A stretch of DNA of 64,000 nt, taken from Dictyoglomus sp. Its GTDB lineage: Bacteria > Dictyoglomota > Dictyoglomia > Dictyoglomales > Dictyoglomaceae. Under the pieces are notes generated by a model. The model did not search any database. It was not told where the DNA came from and worked only from the letters and a program-made list of their open reading frames with translations. The stretch covers positions 1 through 64,000 of the forward strand of contig JANXBZ010000005.1 in the NCBI GenBank assembly GCA_025060475.1. Direction: 5' to 3'. The position numbers and the translations under genes were made by a program. Positions 18,091 through 28,162 of this stretch are shown here, piece by piece (position 1 is the first letter of the stretch; the number at the start of each line of letters is the position of its first letter).

Positions 18091-18876
18091 ATGAAAGTAC
18101 TTTTTTTAGGTGATATTGTAGGTAACATTGGCAGAAAAGGTATATCCCTATTTCTACCTGAAGTCAAAGAGGAGTATGATATAGATTTAGTAATAGGAAA
18201 TGTAGAAAATGCTGCTGCTGGTTTTGGAATTACAGAGAAGGTTGTTAAGGAAATTATTGAAGCAGGGGTTGATGTATTGACTAGTGGGAATCATATATGG
18301 GATAAAAAAGAGGGAATATCCCTATTAGACTCTTGTGAAAGAATATTAAGACCTGCAAATTATCCCAAAGGGGTACCTGGAAAAGGTTATATTATCCTCT
18401 CGCATTTTGGAAGAAAAATTTGTATAATAAATCTACAGGGGAGAATATTTATGGAAGCCATAGATAATCCCTTTACAGTTGTAGAAGAAGTAGTTGAAAA
18501 AGTTAAAAAAGAGACTAATATAATATTGGTAGATATGCATGCAGAGGCTACGTCAGAGAAAATGGCAATGGGGTATTTCTTAGATGGTAAAGTTTCTGCA
18601 GTTGTTGGAACTCATACTCATGTTCAAACTGCTGATGAGAGAATTTTAGAAGGGGGGACAGGATATATTACAGATGTAGGTATGTGTGGTGCAGAAAATT
18701 CTATTTTGGGGGTGGAAAAGGAGGCTGTTCTTAAAAAATTTCTTCTCCAAATTCCTCAACGTTTTGAAATTCCAGAAAAAGGACTTTTTAAAATGGAAGG
18801 GGTGATTATCGAGATAGAAGAATCTACAGGTAAAACTAAAAAAATAGAAAGATTGCAAAGGAGGGGAAGAATATAG
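18091..18876 (+). CDS. ymdB: YmdB family metallophosphoesterase (2',3'-cyclic nucleotide phosphodiesterase)
   Basis: 261 aa, the family's usual length. The calcineurin-type metal ligands are in LFLGDIVGNIG (4-14), GNVENAAAGFG (36-46), TSGNHIWD (65-72) and VVGTHTHVQTADE (172-184). The Bacillus protein hydrolyses 2',3'-cyclic nucleotides in vitro and affects biofilm and sporulation decisions. It lies 6 bases after rny and before spoVS, an order shared with Bacillus, which strengthens the call. Confidence 0.94.
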   Translation: MKVLFLGDIVGNIGRKGISLFLPEVKEEYDIDLVIGNVENAAAGFGITEKVVKEIIEAGVDVLTSGNHIWDKKEGISLLDSCERILRPANYPKGVPGKGYIILSHFGRKICIINLQGRIFMEAIDNPFTVVEEVVEKVKKETNIILVDMHAEATSEKMAMGYFLDGKVSAVVGTHTHVQTADERILEGGTGYITDVGMCGAENSILGVEKEAVLKKFLLQIPQRFEIPEKGLFKMEGVIIEIEESTGKTKKIERLQRRGRI

Positions 18877-18932
18877 GAGAGAAAGAAAAATCTGCCATGG
18901 GAGAGAAGAAGTGGACAAAAGGAGGTAAAATC

Positions 18933-19193
18933 ATGGAAGTTTTAAAAGTATCAGCTAAATCTAATCCTAATGCAGTTGCAGGAGCATTAGCAGGTGTAAT
19001 TCGTGAAAGGGGTCGTGCAGAAATTCAAGTTATAGGAGCAGGAGCAGTAAATCAAGCAGTAAAAGCTATAGCGATTACTAGAGGTTATGTTGCTCCAAGT
19101 GGCATTGATTTGATTTGTATCCCTGCTTTTACTGATGTACAAATTGATGGAGAAGAAAGAACAGCTATCCGATTTATTGTTGAGCCTCGTTAG
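18933..19193 (+). CDS. spoVS: Stage V sporulation protein S (SpoVS), Alba-like
   Basis: 86 aa when started at the ATG at 18933, which has GGAGGT at 18921-18926. An in-frame ATG at 18897 would add 12 unconserved residues and is rejected. The protein follows the SpoVS consensus from MEVLKVSAKSNPNAVAGALA to FIVEPR and is an Alba-fold, probably nucleic-acid-binding protein. SpoVS occurs in many non-sporulating bacteria, so it is no evidence of sporulation. A clear terminator follows, closing the rseP-to-spoVS unit. Confidence 0.96.
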   Translation: MEVLKVSAKSNPNAVAGALAGVIRERGRAEIQVIGAGAVNQAVKAIAITRGYVAPSGIDLICIPAFTDVQIDGEERTAIRFIVEPR

Positions 19194-19219
19194 AAAAAAA
19201 TATTTTTGAAATTTCGTTG

Positions 19220-19256
19220 GAAGGCGGAGAATGTTTTTCTCCGCCTTCTTTAATTT
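19220..19256 (+). terminator. Rho-independent terminator after spoVS
   Basis: AAGGCGGAGA at 19221-19230 pairs with TCTCCGCCTT at 19238-19247, and G19220-C19248 extends it, with a 7-base loop. The 3' side runs into TCTTTAATTTTT. The GC-rich stem stands out from the AT-rich surroundings. It separates the rny-ymdB-spoVS group from rpmE; the rest of the 19194-19312 gap holds an isolated TATAAT at 19263-19268 without a matching -35. Confidence 0.9.
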
Positions 19257-19312
19257 TTATGATATAATTCATAAGATTATAAAGTTATAAAGAAGGAGGA
19301 TTTTTATAAATT

Positions 19313-19519
19313 ATGAAAAAAGGAATTCATCCATTAATGAAAAAGGCAAAAATTGTTTGTGCCTGTGGAGCAGTATATGAAACATTGTCTACAAAAGAAT
19401 ATATGACAACTGAAATATGTTCTAAATGCCATCCTTTCTTTACAGGGCAAAGAAAATTTGTAGATACAGAAAGAAGAGTAGAAAAGTTTTCTAGGAAATA
19501 TAATTGGGAAATTAAGTAG
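19313..19519 (+). CDS. rpmE: 50S ribosomal protein L31
   Basis: 68 aa. It has the zinc-binding four-cysteine L31 form, with CACG near residues 17-20 and [11 protein letters not shown] near 36-46. The ribosome binding site is AAGGAGG. Its stop overlaps the GTG start of thyX by one base (TAGTG). rpmE starts the long co-directional run that continues through prfA and prmC, an arrangement seen in many Firmicutes. Confidence 0.96.
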   Translation: MKKGIHPLMKKAKIVCACGAVYETLSTKEYMTTEICSKCHPFFTGQRKFVDTERRVEKFSRKYNWEIK

Positions 19520-20178
19520 TGTTAAGGGTAGAGCTTATTTCTTATACGCCAGAGCCTGAGAAAGTATGTGCTCTGGCTATGCGTCTTTGTCATTTTAAAG
19601 GATCCTTAGAAGAATTAAGGGATGCTCTAAATCCTTTAGAGATAGATAGACTTTTAAAAAAAGCAAAAAAGCTTCAACATTTGTCAGTTTTTGAGCATGC
19701 TTATTTTACTTTTTATATAGAAGGAATTTCTCGAGTAACTACCCATCAATTAGTAAGACATAGAATTGCCTCATATTCCCAGCAAAGCCAGAGATTTGTT
19801 AAAGTAAAAGAGGAAACGATAATTCCTATTAGTATCGAGAGAAATGATGAAATTAAAAAGCTTTATGAATCTGCTATTGAAAATGCTTTTCAATGTTATG
19901 AAAAATTAATAGAAATGGGAGTTCCTAAAGAAGATGCTCGTTATCTTTTACCTCAGGCGGTGGAGACAAAAATTATTGTTTCTATGAATGCTAGAGAACT
20001 TATGCATTTTTTCTCTCTAAGAACATGCAATAATTCTCAATGGGAGATAAGAGAAATGGCATGGAAAATGTTAGAAAAGGTCAAAGAAGTAGCACCTATT
20101 ATTTTTTCTGATGCAGGTCCTTATTGTTTTAGGGGTCCATGTCCTGAAGGAAAAAATTGTGTTCCTGAAAGAAGGTGA
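19519..20178 (+). CDS. thyX: Flavin-dependent thymidylate synthase ThyX
   Basis: 219 aa. The ThyX signature RHRxxSxxxxSxR is present as RHRIASYSQQSQR (80-92). The enzyme methylates dUMP to dTMP with FAD and methylene-tetrahydrofolate and is unrelated to ThyA; it is common in thermophiles. The start is GTG, overlapping the rpmE stop. It is followed by tdk, so de novo and salvage routes to dTMP are adjacent. Confidence 0.96.
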   Translation: MLRVELISYTPEPEKVCALAMRLCHFKGSLEELRDALNPLEIDRLLKKAKKLQHLSVFEHAYFTFYIEGISRVTTHQLVRHRIASYSQQSQRFVKVKEETIIPISIERNDEIKKLYESAIENAFQCYEKLIEMGVPKEDARYLLPQAVETKIIVSMNARELMHFFSLRTCNNSQWEIREMAWKMLEKVKEVAPIIFSDAGPYCFRGPCPEGKNCVPERR

Positions 20179-20184
20179 GGAATT

Positions 20185-20775
20185 ATGGAATTTATTAATA
20201 ATCCTTCAGGATGGATAGAAGTTATCTGTGGTGGAATGTATAGCGGAAAAAGTGAGGAACTTATTAGAAGAATAAGAAGAGCTCAAATTGCAAGGCAAAA
20301 AGTTCAAGTTTTTAAACATAGTTTAGATACAAGATATGGAAGAGATTATGTTATATCTCATACAGGACTAAAAATAGAAGCCATATTAGTGTCTAATAGT
20401 GCTGAGATTGAAGAAAAGTTAGATAAAGATGCTCAAGTAATAGCTATCGAAGAAGGACAATTTTTTGATATGGGACTGGTTAAGGTTTGTCAAAAACTAG
20501 CAGACCAAGGAAAAAGGGTAATTGTGGCGGGATTAGATCAAGATTTTCGTGGAGAGCCCTTTGGTCCTATGCCATATCTATTAGCAGTAGCGGAGTATGT
20601 AGATAAACTTCATGCTATATGTATGAAGTGTGGGAATCTTGCTAGTAAAACTCAAAGGATTATAAATGGTAAACCTGCTTACTATGATGACCCTATAATA
20701 TTAGTAGGAGCCTTTGAGGTATATGAGGCTCGTTGTAGAAAATGTCATATTGTTTTAAGAAGGGATGATCTATGA
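20185..20775 (+). CDS. tdk: Thymidine kinase (type II)
   Basis: 196 aa. The P-loop [12 protein letters not shown] lies at 16-27, the EGQFF segment near 91-95 matches the catalytic-base region, and a four-cysteine zinc site is given by CMKCG near 151-155 and CRKCH near 186-190. It salvages thymidine to dTMP. It lies 6 bases after thyX and overlaps the next gene by ATGA. tdk near rpmE and prfA is also seen in Bacillus. Confidence 0.95.
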   Translation: MEFINNPSGWIEVICGGMYSGKSEELIRRIRRAQIARQKVQVFKHSLDTRYGRDYVISHTGLKIEAILVSNSAEIEEKLDKDAQVIAIEEGQFFDMGLVKVCQKLADQGKRVIVAGLDQDFRGEPFGPMPYLLAVAEYVDKLHAICMKCGNLASKTQRIINGKPAYYDDPIILVGAFEVYEARCRKCHIVLRRDDL

Positions 20776-21674
20776 AAAGAGAAGAAAATATTGGAGGACA
20801 AGCAGTATATGAAGGTGTAATGATGAGGCGGGGATTAAATCTCGCAATAGCGGTAAAGAATTCCCAAGGAGAGATTTTAGTAGAAAAATATCAATTACAA
20901 TCTTTTCTAAAAAAATGGTTAAATTTTCCCTTTCTAAGGGGTTTAGTAATTCTAATGGATTCTTTAATTTGGGGAATAAAAGCATTAAACTATTCTATAA
21001 ATGTTTCTTCTCCTTCTGATGAGAAAATTGATGAAAATTGGGGGATATTTTTTGCTTTTTTATTAAGTATAGTTCTTTTTATTGCCCTTTTTATTGTTCT
21101 TCCTTTATTAATAATAAAACCTGTAGAAAAATTTATATCATCCTTAATAATTTTAAGATTATTAGAAGGACTAGCTCGTTTAACTATTTTTATAATTTAT
21201 TTACTTTTTGTAAGTAAAATAAAAGAGATTTATAGAGTGTTTCAATATCATGGAGCGGAACATAAGACTGTTCTTTGTTATGAAGCAGGGGAGAATTTAA
21301 CTGTGGAAAATTGTAGAAAATTTTCAAGGTTTCATCCTCGATGTGGTACCTCTTTTCTTCTTGTGGTAATGATTATCAGTATATTAATTTTTTCGTTATT
21401 AGGAAAGCAGAGCTTTATAGAAAGAATAATCTCAAGAGTTCTGCTTATTCCTATTATATTTAGTGTTTCTTATGAAATAATTAGACTAGCTTCTAAATAT
21501 AGGGATTTTTTATTATGGAGAATACTAATTTTACCTGGCTTATGGATGCAATATTTTACAACAAAAGAACCTGATGATTCCCAGTTGGAGATTGCTATTA
21601 GAGCTCTTAAGGAGGTGTTAGAAGAAGATGCTACACCAAAACTTTCTTCAGAAGCTTCAGAGTATAGAGAATAG
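20772..21674 (+). CDS. DUF1385 membrane protein (YqhQ-like)
   Basis: 300 aa with the DUF1385 hallmarks: [14 protein letters not shown] near residues 8-21, several hydrophobic segments between ~90 and 230, and [16 protein letters not shown] near 156-171 followed by a FHPRCGTSF motif near 190-198. The function is unknown; the conserved His, Glu and Cys suggest a metal- or active-site-containing membrane protein. The DUF1385-prfA-prmC order is widely conserved. It overlaps tdk by 4 bases and prfA by 47 bases. Confidence 0.88.
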   Translation: MKREENIGGQAVYEGVMMRRGLNLAIAVKNSQGEILVEKYQLQSFLKKWLNFPFLRGLVILMDSLIWGIKALNYSINVSSPSDEKIDENWGIFFAFLLSIVLFIALFIVLPLLIIKPVEKFISSLIILRLLEGLARLTIFIIYLLFVSKIKEIYRVFQYHGAEHKTVLCYEAGENLTVENCRKFSRFHPRCGTSFLLVVMIISILIFSLLGKQSFIERIISRVLLIPIIFSVSYEIIRLASKYRDFLLWRILILPGLWMQYFTTKEPDDSQLEIAIRALKEVLEEDATPKLSSEASEYRE

Positions 21675-22731
21675 GTTTAACGAGCTAGAGGAGCTCTTAG
21701 CAAATTCTGAGGTTGTTTTGGATATTAATAGGTATCAGAATTTACTTAAGGAAAGAGGTAAATTAGAAAAAATTGTTAATGATTTTAGAGAATATAAAAA
21801 ACTTTTAAAAGAAAAGGAAGATACTGAAAGTTTATTGGATGAGACTGAGGATGAAGAATTAAGGCTTTTAGCGGAAGCAGAATTAGAAAAATTACAAAAA
21901 AGGCTTGAGGAATTGGAATTTTCACTAAAATCCTCTCTTATCCCAGAAGATCCTAATGACGAACGAAATATAATTATGGAAATAAGAGCTGGAACAGGCG
22001 GAGAAGAGGCTGCGTTGTTTGCAGCAGACTTATTTAGAATGTATGTAGGATATGCTCAGAAAAAAGGTTGGAAAATTGATATAGTAAGTTCTAATCCTAC
22101 GGGTCTAGGAGGTTTTAAAGAAATAATATTTTTAGTAGAAGGAAAAGGAGCTTATAGTAGGTTAAAATTTGAGAGTGGAGTTCATAGAGTCCAAAGAGTT
22201 CCTATAACTGAATCTTCTGGAAGAATTCACACCTCTACAGCTACTGTTGCTGTTCTTCCTGAAATGGAAGAAATTGAAGTTGAAATAGATCCAAAAGATT
22301 TAAGAATTGAGACCTTTCGTTCTAGTGGAGCAGGAGGACAGCATGTAAATAAGACTGAATCAGGAGTAAGAATAACTCATATTCCTACAGGTATTGTGGT
22401 TCAGTGTCAAGATGAGAGGTCTCAACATCAGAATAGGGAGAAGGCTATGAGAGTTTTGAGAGCACGTCTATATGAACATTTAAAAGAAGAAAAAGAAGCA
22501 GAAATAGCGTCTAAAAGAAAGGCTCAAGTAGGTTCGGGAGAGAGAAGTGAAAAGATTAGAACATATAATTTTCCTCAGAGAAGAGTTACCGATCATAGGA
22601 TAAATTATTCTTCTTTTCAATTAGAGGAAGTTCTCTCAGGAGAATTAGATGAATTTATAGATAGACTAATTCTTATGGAAAAAGAAAATCAAATTAAGAA
22701 AATTTTGGAGGAGGTAGCCACTGCTTCTTAG
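21628..22731 (+). CDS. prfA: Peptide chain release factor 1
   Basis: 367 aa. It has an N-terminal coiled-coil domain, the stop-codon recognition stretch [12 protein letters not shown] (192-203), whose P-x-T form indicates RF1 (UAA/UAG), and the catalytic GGQ at 236-238. AAGGAGGTG at 21609-21617 supports the ATG at 21628 even though it lies 47 bases inside the DUF1385 gene. The prmC gene for the enzyme that methylates this GGQ follows directly. Confidence 0.97.
   Translation: MLHQNFLQKLQSIENRFNELEELLANSEVVLDINRYQNLLKERGKLEKIVNDFREYKKLLKEKEDTESLLDETEDEELRLLAEAELEKLQKRLEELEFSLKSSLIPEDPNDERNIIMEIRAGTGGEEAALFAADLFRMYVGYAQKKGWKIDIVSSNPTGLGGFKEIIFLVEGKGAYSRLKFESGVHRVQRVPITESSGRIHTSTATVAVLPEMEEIEVEIDPKDLRIETFRSSGAGGQHVNKTESGVRITHIPTGIVVQCQDERSQHQNREKAMRVLRARLYEHLKEEKEAEIASKRKAQVGSGERSEKIRTYNFPQRRVTDHRINYSSFQLEEVLSGELDEFIDRLILMEKENQIKKILEEVATAS
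22706..22723 (+). promoter_or_regulatory. Shine-Dalgarno sequence and CTG start codon of prmC
   Basis: TGGAGGAGG at 22706-22714 lies 6 bases upstream of CTG at 22721-22723, inside the last codons of prfA. No ATG or GTG is available in frame; the first TTG is at 22760 and has no comparable ribosome binding site. Confidence 0.7.
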
Positions 22732-23566
22732 AGAAGCTCTACTTAAAGCTAAAAAGGAATTGGAAAAAATTAATTCCTCTGCTTCTCATTTGGAAGCAGA
22801 GATATTATTGTCATTAGCTTTAAATGTTGAAAGATCTTATATTTATCTATTTGATTATCTTAATGACGAACAAGAAAAGAAGTTCAATTATCTACTAAAG
22901 AAAAGATTGCAAGGAATACCAATAAACTATTTACAGAAGAAGAAATATTTTTATGATTTAGAATTAGAAATAGAAGAAGGGACTTTTATTCCTCGCCCAG
23001 AAACTGAATTGTTGTTAGAAAAGTCAATAGAAATAATTAGAGATAGAAATATCAATTCTTTAGTAGAAATTGGAATTGGTTCTGGAAATATTATTATCCC
23101 TCTTGCCTTAAGATTTCCCAATTTAAAAATCTTTGGTTGTGACATATCTTCAAAGGCATTGAAAATAACAATGAAAAATGCCAAAAAATATGGAGTACAT
23201 GATAATATTGAGCTTTTTTTAGGTCCATTTCTTTTTCCTATCTTATTGAGAAATATATCTGTAGATCTCGTAATATCTAATCCTCCTTACATATCTTCTA
23301 TGGAGATGTTTCTGCTTCCAAAAGAGGTTAAAAAAGAGCCTTGGGATGCTCTTTATGGTGGATTTGATGGGTGTAATTTTTATAGAGAATTGTTTAAAGA
23401 AATAAAAGCTTTAGATAAAATTATTATGATCTTAGAAATTTCTCCTTTTATTTTAAATAGACTTTTAGAGATTTTAAATTTATTTTTCAAAAATTTTTCC
23501 TTTGAGATTTATAGAGATTATTCAGATAAAGCGAGAATTCTAAAAATAGAATGTCAAAGTATTTAA
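22721..23566 (+). CDS. prmC: Peptide chain release factor N5-glutamine methyltransferase
   Basis: 281 aa if started at CTG 22721. The added residues [16 protein letters not shown] match the helical N-terminus usual for PrmC (xxREALxxAxxxL), while a TTG at 22760 would cut it away. The SAM-binding VEIGIGSGN lies near 115-123 and the catalytic NPPY at 187-190. It methylates the GGQ glutamine of release factors. It overlaps both prfA (11 bases) and sua5 (16 bases). Confidence 0.93.
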   Translation: MLLREALLKAKKELEKINSSASHLEAEILLSLALNVERSYIYLFDYLNDEQEKKFNYLLKKRLQGIPINYLQKKKYFYDLELEIEEGTFIPRPETELLLEKSIEIIRDRNINSLVEIGIGSGNIIIPLALRFPNLKIFGCDISSKALKITMKNAKKYGVHDNIELFLGPFLFPILLRNISVDLVISNPPYISSMEMFLLPKEVKKEPWDALYGGFDGCNFYRELFKEIKALDKIIMILEISPFILNRLLEILNLFFKNFSFEIYRDYSDKARILKIECQSI

Positions 23567-24573
23567 AAATTGATCCCAATAATATCTCAAGAGAAGATTT
23601 AGATTATGCTGTAAAGATTCTAGAAGAAGGTGGCTTAGTTGCTTTTCCTACAGAAACTGTATATGGGTTAGGGGCAGATGCTTTTAACCCTCTTGCGATA
23701 AAAAAGATATTCATAGCAAAAGAAAGACCGTTAGATAATCCTATAATAGTACATGTAGGTAAAATAGAGGAAGTTTACTCTCTTGCTGAGTATATACCCC
23801 ATGAGGCAGAAAAATTAATTAAGAATTTTTGGCCTGGTCCTTTGACATTGATACTACCTCGTTCTTCTTTAGTAAATGATTTAATAACTGCAGGAAGTGA
23901 TAAGGTTGCTATAAGACAGCCTAGTCATCCCGTGGCTTTGGCTTTATTAAGGGCCTTTGGTAGACCAATTTGTGCTCCATCTGCGAACTTGTCAGGAAGA
24001 CCAAGTCCTACAAAGGCGGAGCATGTTATTAAGGACTTAGGAAATAGAATTGATTTGATTTTAGATGGAGGAGAAGTAACTTGGGGAGTTGAGTCTACAG
24101 TTTTAGATTTGACTTCAGAAACTCCAACAATTTTTAGACCAGGAGCTTGTCCTAAAGAAGATATTGAAAGAATTTTAGGAAAAAAAGTTGAAATATGGAA
24201 GGGAAAGGGGAAAAATGTTCCATCTCCTGGTTTAAAACATAAACACTATGCTCCAAAAGTTCCTCTATATATTATCGAAAATTTTAACGATGAATGGAAA
24301 AATAGGATAAATAAATTTATTGAGGAAGGAAAAAGGGTAGGAGTTTTAGCATCGGAAGAATATAGAAGTTTTTATCCTGATAGTGTAAAATTAGTAATAG
24401 TTGGCACAAGAAAAAATTTAGCTACTATAGCAAGCAATCTTTTTGGAGCAATGAGATATTTAGAAGAAGAAGTTGATATTATTCTAAGTGAAGCCTATCC
24501 CTTAGAAGGTTTAGGCTTGGCAATAATGGATAGGTTGAGGAGAGCGTCTTATGAAAATAGCAATTGGCTCTGA
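23551..24573 (+). CDS. ywlC: L-threonylcarbamoyladenylate synthase (Sua5/YwlC)
   Basis: 340 aa with two domains: a YrdC-like N-terminal domain (~10-200), including [14 protein letters not shown] near 32-45, and a Sua5 C-terminal domain (~225-340) reached through a [15 protein letters not shown] linker. It makes threonylcarbamoyl-AMP for the t6A37 modification of ANN-decoding tRNAs. It overlaps prmC by 16 bases and rpiB by 23 bases; the prmC-sua5-rpiB-glyA-upp order matches Firmicutes. Confidence 0.95.
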   Translation: MSKYLKIDPNNISREDLDYAVKILEEGGLVAFPTETVYGLGADAFNPLAIKKIFIAKERPLDNPIIVHVGKIEEVYSLAEYIPHEAEKLIKNFWPGPLTLILPRSSLVNDLITAGSDKVAIRQPSHPVALALLRAFGRPICAPSANLSGRPSPTKAEHVIKDLGNRIDLILDGGEVTWGVESTVLDLTSETPTIFRPGACPKEDIERILGKKVEIWKGKGKNVPSPGLKHKHYAPKVPLYIIENFNDEWKNRINKFIEEGKRVGVLASEEYRSFYPDSVKLVIVGTRKNLATIASNLFGAMRYLEEEVDIILSEAYPLEGLGLAIMDRLRRASYENSNWL

Positions 24574-24997
24574 TCATGCAGGTTATGAGTTAAAGGAAGA
24601 ATTAAAAAAATGGCTCGAAGAATGGAATATAAGTTATCATGATTTTGGGACTTATTCTCCTGAAAGGGCGGATTATCCAGATTATGCTATATTGGTTGCA
24701 AAAGCAGTTGCAAAGGGTGGTTTCGATAAAGGAATTTTAATTTGTGGTACTGGAATTGGCATGAGTATAGTTGCAAATAAAGTTAAGGGAATTAGAGCAG
24801 CATTATGTCGAGATCCCTACGAAGCAAGAATGAGTAGAGAGCATAACGATGCTAATATTCTTGCTCTAGGAGGTAGAGTTTTAGGAAAAGATTTAGCAAA
24901 GGAAATTGTTAAAGTTTTCCTATCTTCAGAATTTGCAGGTGGTAGACATAAATTAAGAGTACAAAAAATTTTAAAATATGAGGAGGAGTTGTTGTGA
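24551..24997 (+). CDS. rpiB: Ribose 5-phosphate isomerase B
   Basis: 148 aa. SDHAGYELK at 7-15 and the catalytic cysteine in [11 protein letters not shown] (C65) are typical of RpiB/LacAB. It interconverts ribulose-5-P and ribose-5-P, supplying ribose-5-P for Prs. It overlaps sua5 and is joined to glyA by a GTGA overlap. Confidence 0.94.
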   Translation: MKIAIGSDHAGYELKEELKKWLEEWNISYHDFGTYSPERADYPDYAILVAKAVAKGGFDKGILICGTGIGMSIVANKVKGIRAALCRDPYEARMSREHNDANILALGGRVLGKDLAKEIVKVFLSSEFAGGRHKLRVQKILKYEEELL

Positions 24998-26247
24998 GAT
25001 ATCTTCCTTATGTAGATCCTGAGATTTACTCTGCAATTATAAAGGAAGAAGAAAGAGAAGAATATCATTTAGAATTGATTGCATCTGAGAATTTTGTTAG
25101 TCCTGCAATCTTAGAAGCACAAGGCTCGGTTCTCACTAATAAATATGCAGAGGGATATCCTGGCAGAAGGTATTATGGTGGTTGTACGTATGTAGATGAG
25201 GTTGAAGAACTAGCAAGAAGTAGATTAAAACAATTGTATAATGCTGAGCATGCTAATGTTCAACCTCATTCAGGAAGTCAGGCAAATATGGCAGTTTATT
25301 ATGTTGTTCTGAATCCGGGGGATACTGTTTTAGGTATGAATCTTGCTCATGGTGGGCATCTTACTCACGGAAGTCCTGTAAATATATCAGGAAAATTTTT
25401 TAAATTCTATTTTTATGGTGTAGATAAAGAGACAGAAAAAATAAATTATGACGATGTATATAAGTTAGCTAAAGAAGTAAAACCTAAATTGATTGTTGCA
25501 GGTGCAAGTGCTTATCCAAGAATAATAGATTTTGCAAAATTTGCAGAAATTGCTGAGGATGTGGGAAGTTATCTTATGGTAGATATGGCTCATATAGCAG
25601 GTTTAGTTGCAGCAGGATTACATCCCTCGCCTGTGCCCTATGCTCAATTTGTGACAAGTACTACTCATAAAACTTTAAGAGGACCAAGAGGAGGATTTAT
25701 TCTTTGTAAAAAGGAATTTGCAAAGGAAATTGATAAAGCAGTTTTTCCAGGAATTCAAGGTGGTCCCCTTATGCACGTGATTGCTGCAAAGGCTGTAGCA
25801 TTTAAAGAGGCCATGTCCAAGGAATTTGCAGAATACCAGAAACAAATCATTCTAAATTCTCAGGCGTTAGCTGAAGAATTGTTAAAATTAGGATATAGAC
25901 TTGTTAGTGGTGGAACAGATAATCATCTTATCCTTGTAGATTTAAGAAATATAAATCTTACAGGAAAAATAGCTGAGAAAATTTTAGAGGAGGCAGGTAT
26001 TACGGTAAATAAAAATGCAATTCCTTTTGATCCTCAACCCCCAACAATAACCAGTGGCATAAGAATTGGAACTCCTGCTCTAACTACCCGAGGAATGAAA
26101 GAAAAAGAGATGAAATATGTTGCTCAGTTAATTCATGAGGTTCTTTCCTCTCCTGAGGATGAAAAGACAAGAATAAGAGTAAAAGAGAAAGTTAAGGAAT
26201 TATGTGAAGAATTTCCTATTTATAAAAATTTCTTGAGAAAGGAGTAA
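24994..26247 (+). CDS. glyA: Serine hydroxymethyltransferase
   Basis: 417 aa. The PLP-lysine motif [13 protein letters not shown] is near residues 222-234, and [18 protein letters not shown] near 27-44 and [14 protein letters not shown] near 49-62 are fully conserved. It makes glycine and methylene-THF, the one-carbon donor that ThyX uses. It starts with GTG overlapping the rpiB stop and has GAGGAG upstream. Confidence 0.97.
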   Translation: MRYLPYVDPEIYSAIIKEEEREEYHLELIASENFVSPAILEAQGSVLTNKYAEGYPGRRYYGGCTYVDEVEELARSRLKQLYNAEHANVQPHSGSQANMAVYYVVLNPGDTVLGMNLAHGGHLTHGSPVNISGKFFKFYFYGVDKETEKINYDDVYKLAKEVKPKLIVAGASAYPRIIDFAKFAEIAEDVGSYLMVDMAHIAGLVAAGLHPSPVPYAQFVTSTTHKTLRGPRGGFILCKKEFAKEIDKAVFPGIQGGPLMHVIAAKAVAFKEAMSKEFAEYQKQIILNSQALAEELLKLGYRLVSGGTDNHLILVDLRNINLTGKIAEKILEEAGITVNKNAIPFDPQPPTITSGIRIGTPALTTRGMKEKEMKYVAQLIHEVLSSPEDEKTRIRVKEKVKELCEEFPIYKNFLRKE

Positions 26248-26251
26248 ATAA

Positions 26252-26875
<624 letters not shown>

Positions 26876-26893
26876 ATCTGAGGAGACAATTTT

Positions 26894-28162
26894 ATGGGAG
26901 AAAGTTTCATAATAGAGGGAGGACATAGGTTAAAAGGAGAGATTAGTGTTTTTGGAAGTAAAAATTCTTCTCTCCCTATAATGGCAGCGTCGATTCTTGC
27001 GGGAGGAAAGTTGATATTAGATAATGTACCCCCCGTTAAAGATATATTTACTATGGCAGAAATTCTAAGTTATATTGGCTTAGAAATCAATATTGGTGAT
27101 AATCAGGTAATTATAAAAGGAGAACCTAAAAATTTTGAGGCCCCATATGAATTGGTTTCTAAGATGAGAGCTTCCTTCGAATTGTTAGGTCCATTATTGA
27201 CAAAATTTGGAGAAGCAAAGATACCATATCCAGGAGGATGTAGGATTGGGTTGAGACCTATTGATCTTCATCTTAAGGGATTTGAAAGCATGGGAGCAGA
27301 AATTACTGTAGAAAAGGGATTTGTTTATGCAAGAGCTAAAAAAGGGCTTAAGGGGGCAAAAATATATCTTGATAAACCTAGTGTTGGAGCCACAAGAAAT
27401 ATTATGATGGCAGCAGTTTTAGCGAAGGGAGAAACTGTAATAGAAAATGCTGCGTGTGAACCTGAAGTTGTTGATTTGGGAAATTTTTTAAAAGCTCAAG
27501 GTGCAGAGATAGAAGGCTTAGGAACCTCTGTGATCTATATCACTGGAAAAAATGAACTTAAGAGTATAGAATATTATAAGGTCATTCCTGATAGGATTGC
27601 TGCTGGTACTTATATTATTGCTAGTGTTATGATAGGTAAGGAAGTGCTAATAAAAAATGTGGAAGTTGATCACTTACAAAGTTTATTTATAAAATTAAAA
27701 GAGGCGGGAGTGGATAATTTTCTAATAAAAGATAAGGAAGTATTGATTAGAGGAGCTAAAAACTGGAAGGGTATAGAGATAAATACTATGCCTTATCCTG
27801 GATTTCCTACTGATCTACAGCCTCAAATTATGGTTTTTGCTTGCCTTGCCCAAGGAAGCAGTGTTATAGTTGAGAATATTTTTGAAAATAGATTTTCCCA
27901 TGTAGGAGAACTTCTTAGGTTGGGTGCAAAAATAAGTATTGAGGGAAGAACTGCGATGATACAGGGAGTTTCTAAGCTAATAGGGGCACCTGTGGAAGCT
28001 ACAGATTTGAGAGCAGGTGCAGCTTTAGTAATTGCAGGTTTAGTTGCAGAGGGTGAAACAGAAGTATTAGAAGCAGGGGAACATATAGATAGGGGTTATG
28101 TAAATTTAGAAAAAGAATTTTCTAATTTGGGTGCTAAAATTAAAAGAGTAAGAAAATCATGA
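26894..28162 (+). CDS. murA: UDP-N-acetylglucosamine 1-carboxyvinyltransferase
   Basis: 422 aa. The first committed step of peptidoglycan synthesis, using the UDP-GlcNAc made by GlmU. The catalytic cysteine is C116 in PGGCRIGLRP; the LDKPSVGATRNIMMAA segment near 155-170 is also typical. The presence of Cys predicts fosfomycin sensitivity of the enzyme itself. It overlaps the TamB-like gene by ATGA, physically joining the peptidoglycan and outer-membrane blocks. Confidence 0.95.
   Translation: MGESFIIEGGHRLKGEISVFGSKNSSLPIMAASILAGGKLILDNVPPVKDIFTMAEILSYIGLEINIGDNQVIIKGEPKNFEAPYELVSKMRASFELLGPLLTKFGEAKIPYPGGCRIGLRPIDLHLKGFESMGAEITVEKGFVYARAKKGLKGAKIYLDKPSVGATRNIMMAAVLAKGETVIENAACEPEVVDLGNFLKAQGAEIEGLGTSVIYITGKNELKSIEYYKVIPDRIAAGTYIIASVMIGKEVLIKNVEVDHLQSLFIKLKEAGVDNFLIKDKEVLIRGAKNWKGIEINTMPYPGFPTDLQPQIMVFACLAQGSSVIVENIFENRFSHVGELLRLGAKISIEGRTAMIQGVSKLIGAPVEATDLRAGAALVIAGLVAEGETEVLEAGEHIDRGYVNLEKEFSNLGAKIKRVRKS

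Noticed and set aside
18897-18932. ATG at 18897 as the start of SpoVS
   Set aside because: It adds 12 residues not found in the family, while GGAGGT sits correctly for the ATG at 18933.
19258-19300. Promoter for rpmE at the TATAAT at 19263-19268
   Set aside because: The -35 position falls in the terminator stem and shows no match, so only an isolated -10-like hexamer is seen.
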